Counted from the first letter of the stretch, positions 1 through 10,002 are shown. The stretch: DNA of 64,000 nt from an uncultured Roseobacter sp. (GCF_947495275.1 NZ_CANLYL010000001.1:496001-560000); one strand, 5' to 3'. Notes: generated from the sequence alone by a model not told the origin. Numbers and translations: made by a program.

Positions 1-677
1 ATGGCGCGATCATGCATTACCGGGTGACCGAAGAGACCGACAGCCTGCTGGAAGACGGACAATTGATCGTGCTCGACAGTGGTGGGCAATACCTTGATGG
101 CACCACGGATATCACGCGGACCATCGCCATTGGCATCCCGCCGCAAGAGGCGGCAGAGGCTTTCACCCGCGTTTTGCAGGGCATGATCGCCATGAGCCGC
201 CTGCGCTGGCCCGAGGGGCTGGCGGGGCGCGACATCGAAGCCGTGGGGCGCATGCCGCTGTGGTTGGCCGGTCAGGACTTTGATCACGGGCTGGGCCACG
301 GGGTGGGCGCGTATCTGAGCGTGCATGAGGGTCCGCAGAGGCTCAGCCGCATCAGCCACGTGCCGATTGAGGCCGGTATGATCCTGTCCAACGAACCGGG
401 ATATTACCGCGAAGGGGCCTTTGGCATCCGCATTGAAAACCTGATTGTTGCACAACAGGCCACCCATCTGCCCGGTGCTGATGCGCATCGCAAGATGCTG
501 AGCTGGCGCACCCTAACCTTCGCGCCCATCGACCGCCGCCTGATTGTGACCGCTTTGCTGACGGATGCCGAACGCGCCTGGCTCAATGCCTATCACGCTG
601 AGGTTGTAGAAAAGATTGCCCCCCGGCTATCCCCTGCCGCAAAAACATGGTTGGATGCTGCGACTGCGCCAATCTGA
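1..677 (+). CDS. pepP: Xaa-Pro aminopeptidase (aminopeptidase P), C-terminal part
   Basis: This is the C-terminal catalytic part of an M24-family metallopeptidase; the 5' end lies outside the window, and the reading frame is open from base 3. The pita-bread fold ligands are visible in order: Asp in VLDSGGQY, Asp in GTTDITRT, His in GLGHGVGAYLSVHEGP, Glu in LSNEPGYY and Glu in FGIRIEN. In this family they hold two metal ions that hydrolyse the X-Pro bond of peptides in the cytoplasm. All ligands are intact, so there is no sign of decay in the visible part. An internal ATG at 12 would start inside the catalytic domain and is not a credible start. Confidence 0.9.
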   Translation, partial: GAIMHYRVTEETDSLLEDGQLIVLDSGGQYLDGTTDITRTIAIGIPPQEAAEAFTRVLQGMIAMSRLRWPEGLAGRDIEAVGRMPLWLAGQDFDHGLGHGVGAYLSVHEGPQRLSRISHVPIEAGMILSNEPGYYREGAFGIRIENLIVAQQATHLPGADAHRKMLSWRTLTFAPIDRRLIVTALLTDAERAWLNAYHAEVVEKIAPRLSPAAKTWLDAATAPI

Positions 678-754
678 CATGCGATGATGATGTCACCGCT
701 TTGTTACGAAATGCGCGCATGAGCATTTGAGAGACCCAGGGGAGACGTTCAAAA

Positions 755-1099
755 ATGGCCGACCATATTACGATCCGAAAAGCCGACGGCACCTGGAGCG
801 TGCGCGCAGGCGGTGCTGTGCTGGGCGAAACGACGGAGGCGTTGGAACTGGTCGAAGGGGACTATCCCGCTGTCATCTATTTTCCCCGCGATGACATTGC
901 CATGGCCTTCCTCGACCAGACCGAGAAAACCTCGCATTGCCCGCACAAGGGTGACGCAACATATTTTTCCGTGGTTACCAAAAGCACCACGCTCGCAGAT
1001 GTCGCATGGTCCTATGAAAATCCGAAAGACGGCGTCGCAAGGATAAAGGATCACCTTGCCTTTTATACCAATGGCGATGTGACGGTGGAAGAAATCTAG
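755..1099 (+). CDS. DUF427 domain protein
   Basis: A 114-residue cytoplasmic protein that matches the small DUF427 family from end to end. The family signature is visible as TSHCPHKGDATYFSV followed by AWSYENPKDG. A GGGGAG Shine-Dalgarno sequence lies about 10 bases upstream of the ATG. The biochemical role of DUF427 is not established to my knowledge, so none is assigned. It stands 77 bases after the aminopeptidase gene on the same strand and its stop codon overlaps the end of the convergent ClC gene by 4 bp. Confidence 0.82.
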   Translation: MADHITIRKADGTWSVRAGGAVLGETTEALELVEGDYPAVIYFPRDDIAMAFLDQTEKTSHCPHKGDATYFSVVTKSTTLADVAWSYENPKDGVARIKDHLAFYTNGDVTVEEI

Positions 1100-2775
1100 G
1101 AATGTTCTTCAGCCGCGGTCGCCGCAAGCGCGCGATTGTAAACCTTGAGAGCATCCACATGAAAAAGCGCGCCCAGCAATTCCGGCGGCGACGCAGCGGC
1201 ACTTAGCGTGACAACGGGGATGAAATTCACACCTGTTTCGAACATCGGCAGCGCCGCTTCCAGCGTGGCGTTTGCATCGATGTACGTACCCTCGCCAATC
1301 ATTTCCCAACATCGGTCTTCATTTGCCGCATGGGGGTCGTCCTTCGTGCGCATCACACCGCTGATCCGCAGCATGGCCGGCAGATATGCCTGGGGGCCTG
1401 CCGCAAGATGTATATCCCGTCGCTCCAGTTGCGTGAGAAAGAAGCTGCGATCCACCAAGCGCGACGCCAGAGCCGTGGACATGGACACGGCCACCATCAC
1501 CGCCAGTCCGGTTTGCCAGTCACCCGTCAACTCAAAGACAATGAGGGTGGTGGAAATCGGTGCACCCAGAACGGCCGCAGCGACGGCCCCCATACCGGTG
1601 AGCGCGTAAAGGGTAAGCGAGCTGGAAACATCCGGAAAAACCCCGGTGGCAATCAGCCCGAAACTCAACCCCGTGAGGGCACCAACCATGAGCGAGGGCG
1701 AGAAAATGCCCCCGCCCATGCGGCCCGCCATGGTGATGGCAAGGGCGACCGTTTTCAAAACCGCAAAAACGATGGCATTCCACAAGGTCAGTTGTCCGGT
1801 CAAGGCCAGAGAGGTCGTCTCATATCCCACGCCGATGATGTGCGGATAAAAAATGGCGATGCCGCCCAGCATGGCCCCGGCAATTGCCGGGCGCAGCCAT
1901 CGCGGCAGGCGCGTTTTTTCCTGCACAAGATTACCGAAATCATCCGCCCAGAAAATCGCCTTCATCAGGGCCACGGCGATCAAGCCGGACATCAGTCCGA
2001 GGAGCAGATAGGCGGGCATTTCCTGGTAGAATTGAACGGCGCCGGTTGTGGCGAGCGTAAACTCCGTGACATCGCCAAATTCCAGACGGTTGATGACGGT
2101 ACCGGCGGCACTGGCGATAACGATCGGCGCAAAGGCGTGCACCGCGAAGTGACGCAAAACAACTTCCAGCGCAAAGAGAGCACCTGCAATGGGGGCGTTG
2201 AAACTGGCGGAAACCGCCGCTGCCACCGCACAACCCAGAAGATCGCGCCCGGTCACACCATCGGCCAGGATACGTCGGTTGACCCAGGTTGAGATGACAG
2301 CCGCAAGATGCACCACTGGCCCTTCCCGGCCTGTCGATCCCCCCGTACTCAACGTGATCATGGAGGCTAAAGCAGAGGCCAACCCTGCGCGCGTCTCCAC
2401 CCGTCCATCGTTCATCGCCGCACCATGGATCACATCCGCCACCGACCGCGCGCGCCCGTCTTTGGTGAAAACATGCAGGATGATACCGACCGCCAGACCG
2501 CCCAGAATCGGAATGATCAGGATCATGTACCAGGGCAACATCTCCGCGAAACTGTGCAGCAGACGCACATCTTCGGTGCCATAGAAATAGGTCTGTAACG
2601 CATTCACGCCTTTACGAAAGAATAGGGCGGCGAAACCAGCTGCGATGCCGATCGCAAGAGCAATGAACCAGAACTGTATCTGGTTAGGGCCACGATGCCG
2701 CAACAGGCGCAATCCATCCCGGCATGTGGTCAAGGCGTAATCGAGTTGCTGGGATACTAAGGATCGCTTGGACAT
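1096..2775 (-). CDS. ClC-family chloride channel or H+/Cl- antiporter
   Basis: A membrane protein of 559 residues with many hydrophobic helices and the ClC signature GSTGREGPVVHLAA near residue 150. The Glu of GREGP is the gating or proton-coupling glutamate of the family. A second conserved stretch, GAPISTTLIVFELTGDW, lies around residue 400. The usual GSGIP anion-pore motif is not seen in its normal place (the equivalent region reads SVADVIHG), as in some distant ClC subfamilies, so transport against channel function cannot be decided. After the last helix there are about 100 residues that could be a degenerate CBS region. The ATG at 2775 is preferred over an in-frame TTG one codon upstream. 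Confidence 0.85.
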   Translation of the reverse strand: MSKRSLVSQQLDYALTTCRDGLRLLRHRGPNQIQFWFIALAIGIAAGFAALFFRKGVNALQTYFYGTEDVRLLHSFAEMLPWYMILIIPILGGLAVGIILHVFTKDGRARSVADVIHGAAMNDGRVETRAGLASALASMITLSTGGSTGREGPVVHLAAVISTWVNRRILADGVTGRDLLGCAVAAAVSASFNAPIAGALFALEVVLRHFAVHAFAPIVIASAAGTVINRLEFGDVTEFTLATTGAVQFYQEMPAYLLLGLMSGLIAVALMKAIFWADDFGNLVQEKTRLPRWLRPAIAGAMLGGIAIFYPHIIGVGYETTSLALTGQLTLWNAIVFAVLKTVALAITMAGRMGGGIFSPSLMVGALTGLSFGLIATGVFPDVSSSLTLYALTGMGAVAAAVLGAPISTTLIVFELTGDWQTGLAVMVAVSMSTALASRLVDRSFFLTQLERRDIHLAAGPQAYLPAMLRISGVMRTKDDPHAANEDRCWEMIGEGTYIDANATLEAALPMFETGVNFIPVVTLSAAASPPELLGALFHVDALKVYNRALAATAAEEHS

Positions 2776-2841
2776 CAATTCGTACTCTGGCTGATCTCTG
2801 TCTAGGCCAAGCGGACCAGTGGGGAAAGCCTTTTGGAGGTT

Positions 2842-4491
2842 TTATCCCGCCAGCAATGCACGTGCGGCCCCGCGTGCCTCTTCCGTGATCGTATCACCCG
2901 ACAACATTCGTGCGATTTCATCCACCCGTTCTGGGTCCGGAAGGGCCGTTACCGTTGACGTCGTCATGCCTGACGTCACATGTTTTTCAACACGCCAATG
3001 ATGCGCGCCCAAGGCGGCCACCTGCGGTGAATGGGTGACCACGAGGATCTGGCCGTTCGATGCAAGGGCTGCAAGCCTGCGCCCAACCGCGTCTGCGGTG
3101 GCTCCGCCGACCCCGCGATCAATTTCGTCAAAGATCATGGTCAGCCCGGATTGCCCTCTGGTCAGGCAAACCTTGAGGGCCAAAAGGAAGCGGCTAAGCT
3201 CCCCGCCCGAGGCAATCTTGTTGAGAGGACCAGCAGGCGCGCCGGGGTTGGTGGCCACGGTAAAGGCCACGGCATCCGCTCCGTCAGGTCCGGGGGTATC
3301 GGGGCTGATCTTGGTTTTAAATACTGCACGCTCCATTTTCAGCGGCGCCAGTTCCGCGCTAACAGCCTTGTCGAGCGCTTTGGCCGCTTTGCGGCGTGCC
3401 TTGGTCAACGCGTCGGCTGCCCTTGTGTAAACCTCCTCTGCGGCACCCATCTCCTTGCGCAGCCGAGACAAACCCGCGTCACCGGCATCAAGGGCCGCCA
3501 GCTTGTTTCGCAATATGTCCGCGAACCCAGCCAGATCATCCGCCAGGACTTCATGTTTGCGCGCCAGCGCCCGGATGGCAAACAATCGCTCTTCGGTGTC
3601 CTCCAATTCGGTTGGATTAAAGGACAGCCCCTCAATCGCAGCCGCGATACCTTCGGCGGCTTCGTCGAGTTCAACCATCGCGCGGGACAGCGATGCCATG
3701 GGCGCTTCCAGTGCCCCCTCCGCCTTCTCTGCCGCGCCGTCAAGCCATCTCAATGCGTCCGCCAGCGCGGCTTCTGCCCCTTGCGAGCCAAGGATTTCAT
3801 GCGCGCGAATGACGTCGGCGCGGATTTTCTCTGCCCCTTGCATGGCGCGGCGATGTGTATCCAACGCGGCTTCCTCGCCTGGTTCCGGCGCAAGCGCATC
3901 CAGTTCAGCAACCGCATGTCTGAGGAATTCCTCCTCGTCGCGGATGGCAACCATTGCCGCCTCCGCAGTTGCAAGCTTCTTGGCTGCGGCACGTTTCGCA
4001 GCCCACGCAGACCGGCATTTTGATTTCGCGGCCGCGAGACCGGCAAAGTCATCCAGAATGACCCGGTGTCCTTTGGGGTTCAGCAAACCACGGTCATCGT
4101 GCTGACCGTGAAGCTCCACCAGTGTCTCAGAAAGCTGCCTGAGAACCTCGCCTGAGCAGCGCCGGTCATTTACCCACGCTGTCTTGCGGCCATCTGCGGC
4201 ATTGATACGCCTGAGGATCAACTCTTCTCCTCCGGGCAATCCGGCCTCATCAAGAACGGCATGCGCGGGGTGATCAGAGGCCAGGTCGAACCACGCGGTA
4301 ACCTCGCCCTGCGTCGCGCCCTGACGCACCAGATCGGCCCGACCGCGCCACCCCAGAACGAAGCCCAGCGAATCCAGCAGAATGGACTTTCCGGCCCCGG
4401 TTTCACCGGTGAGAACGTTCAAACCCGGCTGGAAACTCAATTCCAACCGGTCAATGATCAGCATGTCGGAAATATCAAGCCCGCGCAGCAT
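2842..4491 (-). CDS. recN: DNA repair protein RecN
   Basis: An SMC-like ATPase of 549 residues, the usual RecN length, that acts on DNA ends during recombinational double-strand-break repair. The Walker A motif GETGAGKS lies at residues 29-36, a coiled-coil-rich middle region follows (about 150-370), and the C-terminal half carries the ABC signature KIASGGELSRF and the Walker B region LTMIFDEIDRGVGG. It is the last gene of the long leftward run lpxC-bamD-recN that follows the dcw cluster in many alphaproteobacteria. The gap to bamD is 26 bases, so the two are probably co-transcribed. I saw no LexA box directly upstream. Confidence 0.95.
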   Translation of the reverse strand: MLRGLDISDMLIIDRLELSFQPGLNVLTGETGAGKSILLDSLGFVLGWRGRADLVRQGATQGEVTAWFDLASDHPAHAVLDEAGLPGGEELILRRINAADGRKTAWVNDRRCSGEVLRQLSETLVELHGQHDDRGLLNPKGHRVILDDFAGLAAAKSKCRSAWAAKRAAAKKLATAEAAMVAIRDEEEFLRHAVAELDALAPEPGEEAALDTHRRAMQGAEKIRADVIRAHEILGSQGAEAALADALRWLDGAAEKAEGALEAPMASLSRAMVELDEAAEGIAAAIEGLSFNPTELEDTEERLFAIRALARKHEVLADDLAGFADILRNKLAALDAGDAGLSRLRKEMGAAEEVYTRAADALTKARRKAAKALDKAVSAELAPLKMERAVFKTKISPDTPGPDGADAVAFTVATNPGAPAGPLNKIASGGELSRFLLALKVCLTRGQSGLTMIFDEIDRGVGGATADAVGRRLAALASNGQILVVTHSPQVAALGAHHWRVEKHVTSGMTTSTVTALPDPERVDEIARMLSGDTITEEARGAARALLAG

Positions 4492-4517
4492 CGGCCCTAC
4501 CCGTCAAATGTGCCGGA

Positions 4518-5387
4518 TCAGAGCCATTCGCCCTTGATCATCTGGCGATAGACCTGCCGCAGCCAGCCATCGCCCGCAGCCTCCAGCGTCAGCCCCTGAC
4601 CGGTCAGCAACGCGTAGCTGTCCTCGTACCAATCGGTGGATTGGTAGTTATAGCCAAGGATGGCCCCAGCCGTTTGCGCCTCATTGGTCAGACCCAGAGA
4701 CAAATAGGCCTCAACCAGACGGTGCAGTGCCTCGGCAGTATGTGTTGTGGTCTGGAAATCCTCGACAACCACCCGGAACCGATTGATCGCGGCTGTATAG
4801 TGGTCGCGGCGCAGGTAATAGCGCCCGATCTCCATCTCCTTGCCTGCCAGATGGTCAAAGGCCAGATCAAACTTCAGCACCGAAGACCGGGCATATTCGC
4901 TATCGGGGTAACGCTCGATCACCTCCCGGAGTGACTGAAGGGCCTGGAATGTCAGGCCCTGATCGCGGCCCACCTCGTCGATCTGGTCATAGTAGCTGAG
5001 GGCCAGAAGGTATTGCGCATAGGCGGCGTCGTCATCATCGGGATAGAAATCGATGAAGCGCTGAGCAGCGGAACGGCTGTTGGGATAATCCTGATCCCGA
5101 TGATAGGAGAATGCCTGCATGATCAACGCCCGGCGCGCCCAATCCGAATAAGGATACAGGCGTTCGATCTCGGAAAAGAAAAAGGCGGCATCATCGGGCT
5201 GACTGCGGGTCAGCTCATATTCACCGCGCTCAAATATCTGCTCCGCCGAGTAGGTCTCCAGCGGAATTTCCTCGGGGTTGAAGAAGTTTCCGCCACGGCG
5301 CCCCGCATCCCGGTTACCACAGGCAGCGACCACACCCACAATCAGTACGGCTGCTACAATCCGCTTCCGCGACCCAAGCTTACTCAT
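4518..5387 (-). CDS. bamD: Outer membrane protein assembly factor BamD
   Basis: A 289-residue lipoprotein of the BAM complex that folds beta-barrel proteins into the outer membrane. The N-terminus has a basic start, a hydrophobic stretch and a lipobox ending VVAAC, so Cys 23 should be lipidated. The rest is made of TPR-like helical repeats (for example SRSAAQRFIDFYPDDDDA and SLREVIERYPDSEYARS), as in BamD/ComL. It sits between lpxC and recN, so outer-membrane lipid A synthesis and barrel assembly genes are adjacent to the division cluster. The ATG start gives a standard signal peptide. Confidence 0.93.
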   Translation of the reverse strand: MSKLGSRKRIVAAVLIVGVVAACGNRDAGRRGGNFFNPEEIPLETYSAEQIFERGEYELTRSQPDDAAFFFSEIERLYPYSDWARRALIMQAFSYHRDQDYPNSRSAAQRFIDFYPDDDDAAYAQYLLALSYYDQIDEVGRDQGLTFQALQSLREVIERYPDSEYARSSVLKFDLAFDHLAGKEMEIGRYYLRRDHYTAAINRFRVVVEDFQTTTHTAEALHRLVEAYLSLGLTNEAQTAGAILGYNYQSTDWYEDSYALLTGQGLTLEAAGDGWLRQVYRQMIKGEWL

Positions 5388-5558
5388 GCCGTGTCACCTT
5401 CATTCTGCACCACTTCCCGCCTTGATCCACGCGGCCCCTCTGAGGTCGTAGCACAGAATTTTCCGATGCAAAACGCCCATTGCGCCCTTTGTGAAGGCAG
5501 TTGTCGTTTAGCACGTAAAGGTGATTTTGCCACAACACGCAAGTTGTCGCCGCAACCG

Positions 5559-6482
5559 TTAGGCAACGGCGGGGATTTCATCCCAGATCAGACCATAGCC
5601 CGGCAGGCGCTGCGCCAGTTCTTCGTCACACACCACCATGCGAACAGCACCGGGCGTTGCGAAAAGATTACGCAGCAGGGTGTTGGTCATCGAATGGCCC
5701 GCACGAACGCCCGTGTAGTGCCCGATCAATGGCGCACCCGCTAAAGCAAGATCGCCCAGAGCGTCGAGCATCTTGTGGCGCACTGGCTCATCGCTGTGGC
5801 GCAAGCCGCCGGGGCTCAAAACCCGGTCACCATCAAAAACGACCGCGTTCTCGCCGGGCTCCCCGCCCAAGGCCAAACCGTTTGCGCGCATCGCGTCCAC
5901 ATCCGCCTGACGGCAGAAGGTGCGACTGTCACAAAGTTCGCGGGCAAAGCTGCCGTTATTCATGACCAGAGATTTCTGTTGATGACCGATTGCCGCATCC
6001 GCAAAGTCGATCTCAAAATCGATCCGCAGCGTGTCAGCCGGTGCCAGGGTGGCAGACGCCTGACCATCGGTCACGGTCACGGTTTTCAAAACCTCGAAGG
6101 CGCGAACCGGTGCTGCCAGTTCCCGCAAACCACGCTGCATGATGCCGCGCACGAAGGGCACGGCTGATCCGTCCAGAATTGGCACTTCCGGACCGTCAAT
6201 TTCCACCAAAGCGTTGTGAACGCCACAACCGGCTAAGGCCGCCATGATATGCTCAACGGTAGAAACCTGCAGACCAGCCGCATTTTCAATCTTTGTACAA
6301 AGCGGAGACCGCAACACCGCATCCCAGCGCGCCGGGATCAGGCGATCCCCAACCGCAACGTCAGTGCGAGAAAACCAAATGCCATGCTCAGCAGTGGCAG
6401 GGCGAATCGTGACCGTCGCCTTGTGGCCTGTATGTAGACCACAGCCGGAAAAGCTGATCGGTGATTTGATCGTTGTCTGCAC
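5559..6482 (-). CDS. lpxC: UDP-3-O-acyl-N-acetylglucosamine deacetylase LpxC
   Basis: The zinc enzyme that commits UDP-GlcNAc derivatives to lipid A synthesis, 307 residues as usual. Visible signatures are FSGCGLHTG near the N-terminus, VEHIMAALAGCGVHN carrying the first zinc His, PILDGSAVPFV, and RHKMLDALGDLALAG carrying the second zinc His and the Asp ligand. The start is GTG (MQTTIKSP). It lies 206 bases downstream of ftsZ beyond a strong terminator, so it probably has its own promoter in that gap, although I could not pick one with confidence. Its presence indicates a lipopolysaccharide-bearing Gram-negative cell. Confidence 0.95.
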   Translation of the reverse strand: MQTTIKSPISFSGCGLHTGHKATVTIRPATAEHGIWFSRTDVAVGDRLIPARWDAVLRSPLCTKIENAAGLQVSTVEHIMAALAGCGVHNALVEIDGPEVPILDGSAVPFVRGIMQRGLRELAAPVRAFEVLKTVTVTDGQASATLAPADTLRIDFEIDFADAAIGHQQKSLVMNNGSFARELCDSRTFCRQADVDAMRANGLALGGEPGENAVVFDGDRVLSPGGLRHSDEPVRHKMLDALGDLALAGAPLIGHYTGVRAGHSMTNTLLRNLFATPGAVRMVVCDEELAQRLPGYGLIWDEIPAVA

Positions 6483-6635
6483 AATAGCCCCACAATACTC
6501 TCGAGCCTGTGGCCCGGTTGGATCAGTAGTTAAGGATTGGGCCGGGAAGCCTCAACTCAATCTTTGCAACGGACTGAAACACATCTGTTACATTTGAGCG
6601 CAAAGGCGCTTGCGCGGGGGTAAGTCATTAAAATC

Positions 6636-6666
6636 AAAATAAAAAGGGCCGCAAAAATGCGGCCCC
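6636..6666 (-). terminator. Rho-independent terminator after ftsZ
   Basis: On the minus strand a GC-rich stem (GGGCCGC pairing with GCGGCCC, 6646-6665) with a short T-rich loop is followed by TTTTTATTTT. It lies about 20 bases after the ftsZ stop codon and should end the division-gene transcript before lpxC. Confidence 0.85.
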
Positions 6667-6688
6667 AATTCGGTATATCGTGATCAAA

Positions 6689-8305
6689 TCAATTCGCTTG
6701 TCGCCGCAAAAATGCGGGAATTTCGATACGCTCCTGATCCGGATCTGCTTGCTCCTGCGGCATCGGCGCGGGTTCCGCAACACGGTGTTGTACAGGAGGT
6801 TGCTGGCGTGGCGCAGGCTGGGTGACACCTTCGCCCTGCCCGGTCATCCGGTTGATCAGCGAGTTGATCCCGAAGCGTGGGCGATCTGCGGCCGCGTCGC
6901 CCTCAGGTGTGACACGCTGCTCTCTTGGGTCCCGCGGCGCCGCCTTTTGCGCAGCAGCCCGCAGACGCGCCATTGCTTCTGGTGAGGGCGTGCCGGGCGT
7001 TGGTGCCTGAGGTGCCACAAAGCTCTCCGCTTCAACGTGTTTCACGTCACGGTTTGGTTCAAAAGCAGCCACCTGAGGCCGGTAGGCAGGCGGTGGCAGA
7101 TCATCATCAGAAGAATGTTGTTCCGCACCTGCGAAAATATCATCAGCCATTTCGGACGGCGCAGATTGCTGAGCATCCAACGACTCGAACAGCGACGGTT
7201 CCTCGGCAGCTTCTGCCATAACCGCTTCTTGTGGTTCGGGAATGACTTCCGCAGCCACAGGGGCCTCTTCGATTGCCACGGTCGACTTCAAAGGCTCAGA
7301 CAGGGACCGGCGCGGCACTGGCATTTCCGTATTCACATCCGTGGCGTCGATACCGGTCGCCACCACGCTCACACGCATCAAACCACCCATATCGGTGTCG
7401 AGCGTCGATCCAACGATGATGTTGGCCTCCGGGTCCACTTCTTCGCGAATGCGGTTGGCCGCCTCATCAAGCTCAAAGAGCGTCAGATCATGGCCGCCGG
7501 TGATGTTGATCAGCACGCCTTTGGCACCACGCAGGCTGATTTCATCCAGCAGCGGGTTGGCGATGGCTTTTTCGGCCGCCTGAATGGCGCGATCTTCGCC
7601 GTCGGATTCGCCGGTGCCCATCATCGCCTTACCCATTTCGTCCATCACGGCGCGGACATCGGCAAAGTCGAGGTTGATCAGGCCCGGACGCACCATCAGG
7701 TCAGTCACGCCCTTCACACCCTGATAAAGCACATCATCCGCCATGGAGAAGGCTTCGGTGAAGGTGGTTTTTTCATTGGCCAGACGGAACAGGTTCTGGT
7801 TGGGAATGATGATCAGCGTATCGACAACCTTTTGCAGCGCCTCAACGCCATCTTCGGCCTGACGCATCCGTTTGGCGCCTTCGAACTGGAAGGGTTTGGT
7901 CACAACACCCACGGTCAGCACACCCAGCTCGCGCGCGGCCTGTGCGATGATCGGTGCAGCGCCTGTGCCCGTACCACCGCCCATTCCCGCAGTGATAAAA
8001 CACATATGCGCGCCAGCAAGGTGATCAACGATCTGTTCGATGCTTTCTTCGGCCGCTGCTGCACCAACCGTGGCCCGCGCCCCTGCGCCCAAGCCTTCTG
8101 TCACTTTGATGCCGAGCTGAACCCGATTGTCCGATTTGGCCTGCTGGAGCGCTTGCGCGTCGGTGTTGGCCACCACGAACTCGACCCCGTCAAGCTCTTT
8201 CTCGATCATGTTGTTGACCGCATTTCCCCCTGCGCCTCCGACACCAAATACGGTGATACGTGGTCTGAGGTCCGCCTGTCCTGGCATCGAAAGAGTAAGG
8301 GTCAT
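6689..8305 (-). CDS. ftsZ: Cell division protein FtsZ
   Basis: The tubulin-like GTPase that forms the division ring, 538 residues. Near the N-terminus is [13 protein letters not shown], and the tubulin signature [10 protein letters not shown] follows. After about residue 320 comes a long, low-complexity, Pro/Ala/Glu-rich linker, then the conserved C-terminal peptide [14 protein letters not shown], which binds FtsA and other partners in this family. Long linkers are typical of alphaproteobacterial FtsZ. I place the start at the ATG at 8305, which has AGGCGG about 6 bases upstream, rather than the in-frame TTG at 8311. A 360-base gap separates it from ftsA and contains a plausible promoter. Confidence 0.97.
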   Translation of the reverse strand: MTLTLSMPGQADLRPRITVFGVGGAGGNAVNNMIEKELDGVEFVVANTDAQALQQAKSDNRVQLGIKVTEGLGAGARATVGAAAAEESIEQIVDHLAGAHMCFITAGMGGGTGTGAAPIIAQAARELGVLTVGVVTKPFQFEGAKRMRQAEDGVEALQKVVDTLIIIPNQNLFRLANEKTTFTEAFSMADDVLYQGVKGVTDLMVRPGLINLDFADVRAVMDEMGKAMMGTGESDGEDRAIQAAEKAIANPLLDEISLRGAKGVLINITGGHDLTLFELDEAANRIREEVDPEANIIVGSTLDTDMGGLMRVSVVATGIDATDVNTEMPVPRRSLSEPLKSTVAIEEAPVAAEVIPEPQEAVMAEAAEEPSLFESLDAQQSAPSEMADDIFAGAEQHSSDDDLPPPAYRPQVAAFEPNRDVKHVEAESFVAPQAPTPGTPSPEAMARLRAAAQKAAPRDPREQRVTPEGDAAADRPRFGINSLINRMTGQGEGVTQPAPRQQPPVQHRVAEPAPMPQEQADPDQERIEIPAFLRRQAN

Positions 8306-8665
8306 GATCAAATCCGCCTGTGCTGGTTCCCCGCATTCACGGGTGTTTTTGGTGCCTATTCCGCCCTGACACTATCCGTTGAGAGCCGTAGGGTCACGCA
8401 AAAAACGCAAATTTGCCACAAAATATAGGTTAATTCGGCCACTTACCCCCTGCTTACAGCGGGCCTCGGCAAGATGTTGCGCAAATTCCGTGTTCCACCG
8501 CTAGAGCGGCCGCAAAAGATTCGGTCGGATGCAGCGCACCCGGCACTTGCCGAAGCAAAAGTTAACACTTTCAGGACGCCTGCTCGGTCGCCGCTTGGCC
8601 TCTGTCGGGCCCTGGTCAAATTCTATCACATTCACCGTCTAACGTCACGGTGATTCGATCTTGGT
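8306..8665. other. ftsA-ftsZ intergenic region
   Basis: A 360-base region without a credible gene. It contains a candidate ftsZ promoter at 8620-8648 with an overlapping palindrome, and two GANTC sites (8518-8522 and 8652-8656), the target of the cell-cycle methylase CcrM in alphaproteobacteria. I see nothing else I can name here. Confidence 0.6.
8620..8648 (-). promoter_or_regulatory. Candidate ftsZ promoter
   Basis: On the minus strand GTGACG (-35, 8643-8648) and TAGAAT (-10, 8620-8625) are 17 bases apart, a good vegetative match, just after the ftsA stop codon. The inverted repeat CACCGT/ACGGTG overlaps the -35 region and a GANTC site lies 4 bases upstream of it. Not experimentally supported. 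Confidence 0.45.
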
Positions 8666-9997
8666 TTACCAGTTGTCTCGGAACCATCGCACTGCGCGTT
8701 TGAGCGAACGATGCGGGTATCTTTCCGCGGGGATGTCAAAATCCCACCACTCGTCCTGCGGATGTGCGGCAAAGAGCGACAACCCGACAACGGAAGCAAA
8801 CGCCGGCCCGGTCGCGGCCTGCGGCAGACCATGTACGCGCAAAGGTCTTCCCAGGCGCACTTGCTGGCCTAGGATGCGACTTGCCAGCCCATCCATCCCA
8901 GGGATCTGGCTGCCGCCCCCTGTCAGGACAATCTGCTGGCTTGGCAAGTGATCGAACCCCGCCGCATCGAGCCGGACACGGACTTCCTCCAGAATCTCTT
9001 CGACCCTTGGACGCATGATGCCGATCACTTCGGCCCGGCTGGCGGTGCGGCGATCATGTTCGAAATCGCCCGTATCCCCGCCGATCTCGATCATCTCCCG
9101 GTCATCCATGCCCGTCGCATGTACCCCGCCGTGCATGGTTTTGATCCGCTCGGCCATCGCCATCGGCACTTGCAGCCCCATTGAGATATCGCCCGTCACG
9201 TGGTCCCCGCCCATGCGGACGGTATCGGCGTAGATCATGTGTTTCTTAATGAAGATCGACACGCCCGTAGACCCGCCGCCCAGATCAATGCAGGCGGCAC
9301 CCAGCTCCTGCTCATCCTCCACCAAAGCCGCGATCCCGCTGACGTAGGCAGAGGAGGCAATCCCGGCAAGTTCCAGATCACACCGTTTGATGCAATGCGC
9401 CAGATGCTGCACGGCAGAGCCATCAACCGTGAGCATATGCATATCCACGGAAAGAGCGTTGCCCAATTGTCCGCGCGGATCACCCAATCCGGAACGATGA
9501 TCAATTGCGAAATTCACAGGCTGAGCATGCAACACCTCGCGACCGGGCCCATAATCGGGCACGTCACAGGCCGCCAGAACCCGCGCGACATCCTGTTCAT
9601 CAACGGCCTCGCCTTCAAGCGCGATCTGGGCATCCAGCCCGTAAGAACGCGGCTCGGCCCCAGCAAAACAGGCAATCACGTGATCAACGCGGATGCCCGC
9701 CATTTTCTGCGCGCCCTGCAAGGCGGTGCGAATGGCGCGTTCCGTCTCCTGCATCGCGCAAATTTCACCAAACCGAACTCCACGCGAACGCGTTGTGGCC
9801 GCCCCGATGACGCGGAAACCGGACTGCCCCGCAAGTGAGCCGATCTCGCCCTCATCGCCAAGATCGCCGGTGCTGTCGAGCCGCAGCACAAGACAGGATA
9901 TCTTTGAACTGCCCACATCCAGAATGGCCACTACGCCGCGTTGCATGGCCGCTTTGCGCATGTTCCGCATCTGGCGTTGGCTATCGTATAAATCCAT
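8666..9997 (-). CDS. ftsA: Cell division protein FtsA
   Basis: An actin-like ATPase of 443 residues that ties FtsZ filaments to the inner membrane. Actin-fold phosphate motifs are visible as VVAILDVGSSKISC near residue 20 and IDLGGGSTGVSIF in the middle, and the adenosine motif as IVLTGGGSQIPGM. The extreme C-terminus (SLKRAVRWFRDNW) is an amphipathic helix, the usual membrane-targeting sequence. I start it at the ATG at 9997, five bases after the ftsQ stop, because a longer frame would run into ftsQ without need. It should be co-transcribed with ftsQ. Confidence 0.95.
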   Translation of the reverse strand: MDLYDSQRQMRNMRKAAMQRGVVAILDVGSSKISCLVLRLDSTGDLGDEGEIGSLAGQSGFRVIGAATTRSRGVRFGEICAMQETERAIRTALQGAQKMAGIRVDHVIACFAGAEPRSYGLDAQIALEGEAVDEQDVARVLAACDVPDYGPGREVLHAQPVNFAIDHRSGLGDPRGQLGNALSVDMHMLTVDGSAVQHLAHCIKRCDLELAGIASSAYVSGIAALVEDEQELGAACIDLGGGSTGVSIFIKKHMIYADTVRMGGDHVTGDISMGLQVPMAMAERIKTMHGGVHATGMDDREMIEIGGDTGDFEHDRRTASRAEVIGIMRPRVEEILEEVRVRLDAAGFDHLPSQQIVLTGGGSQIPGMDGLASRILGQQVRLGRPLRVHGLPQAATGPAFASVVGLSLFAAHPQDEWWDFDIPAERYPHRSLKRAVRWFRDNW

Positions 9998-10002
9998 TGA
10001 AA

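Noticed and set aside
7037-8428. Plus-strand frame of 463 codons over ftsZ
   Set aside because: Antisense to ftsZ, which has all GTPase motifs; no independent protein features.
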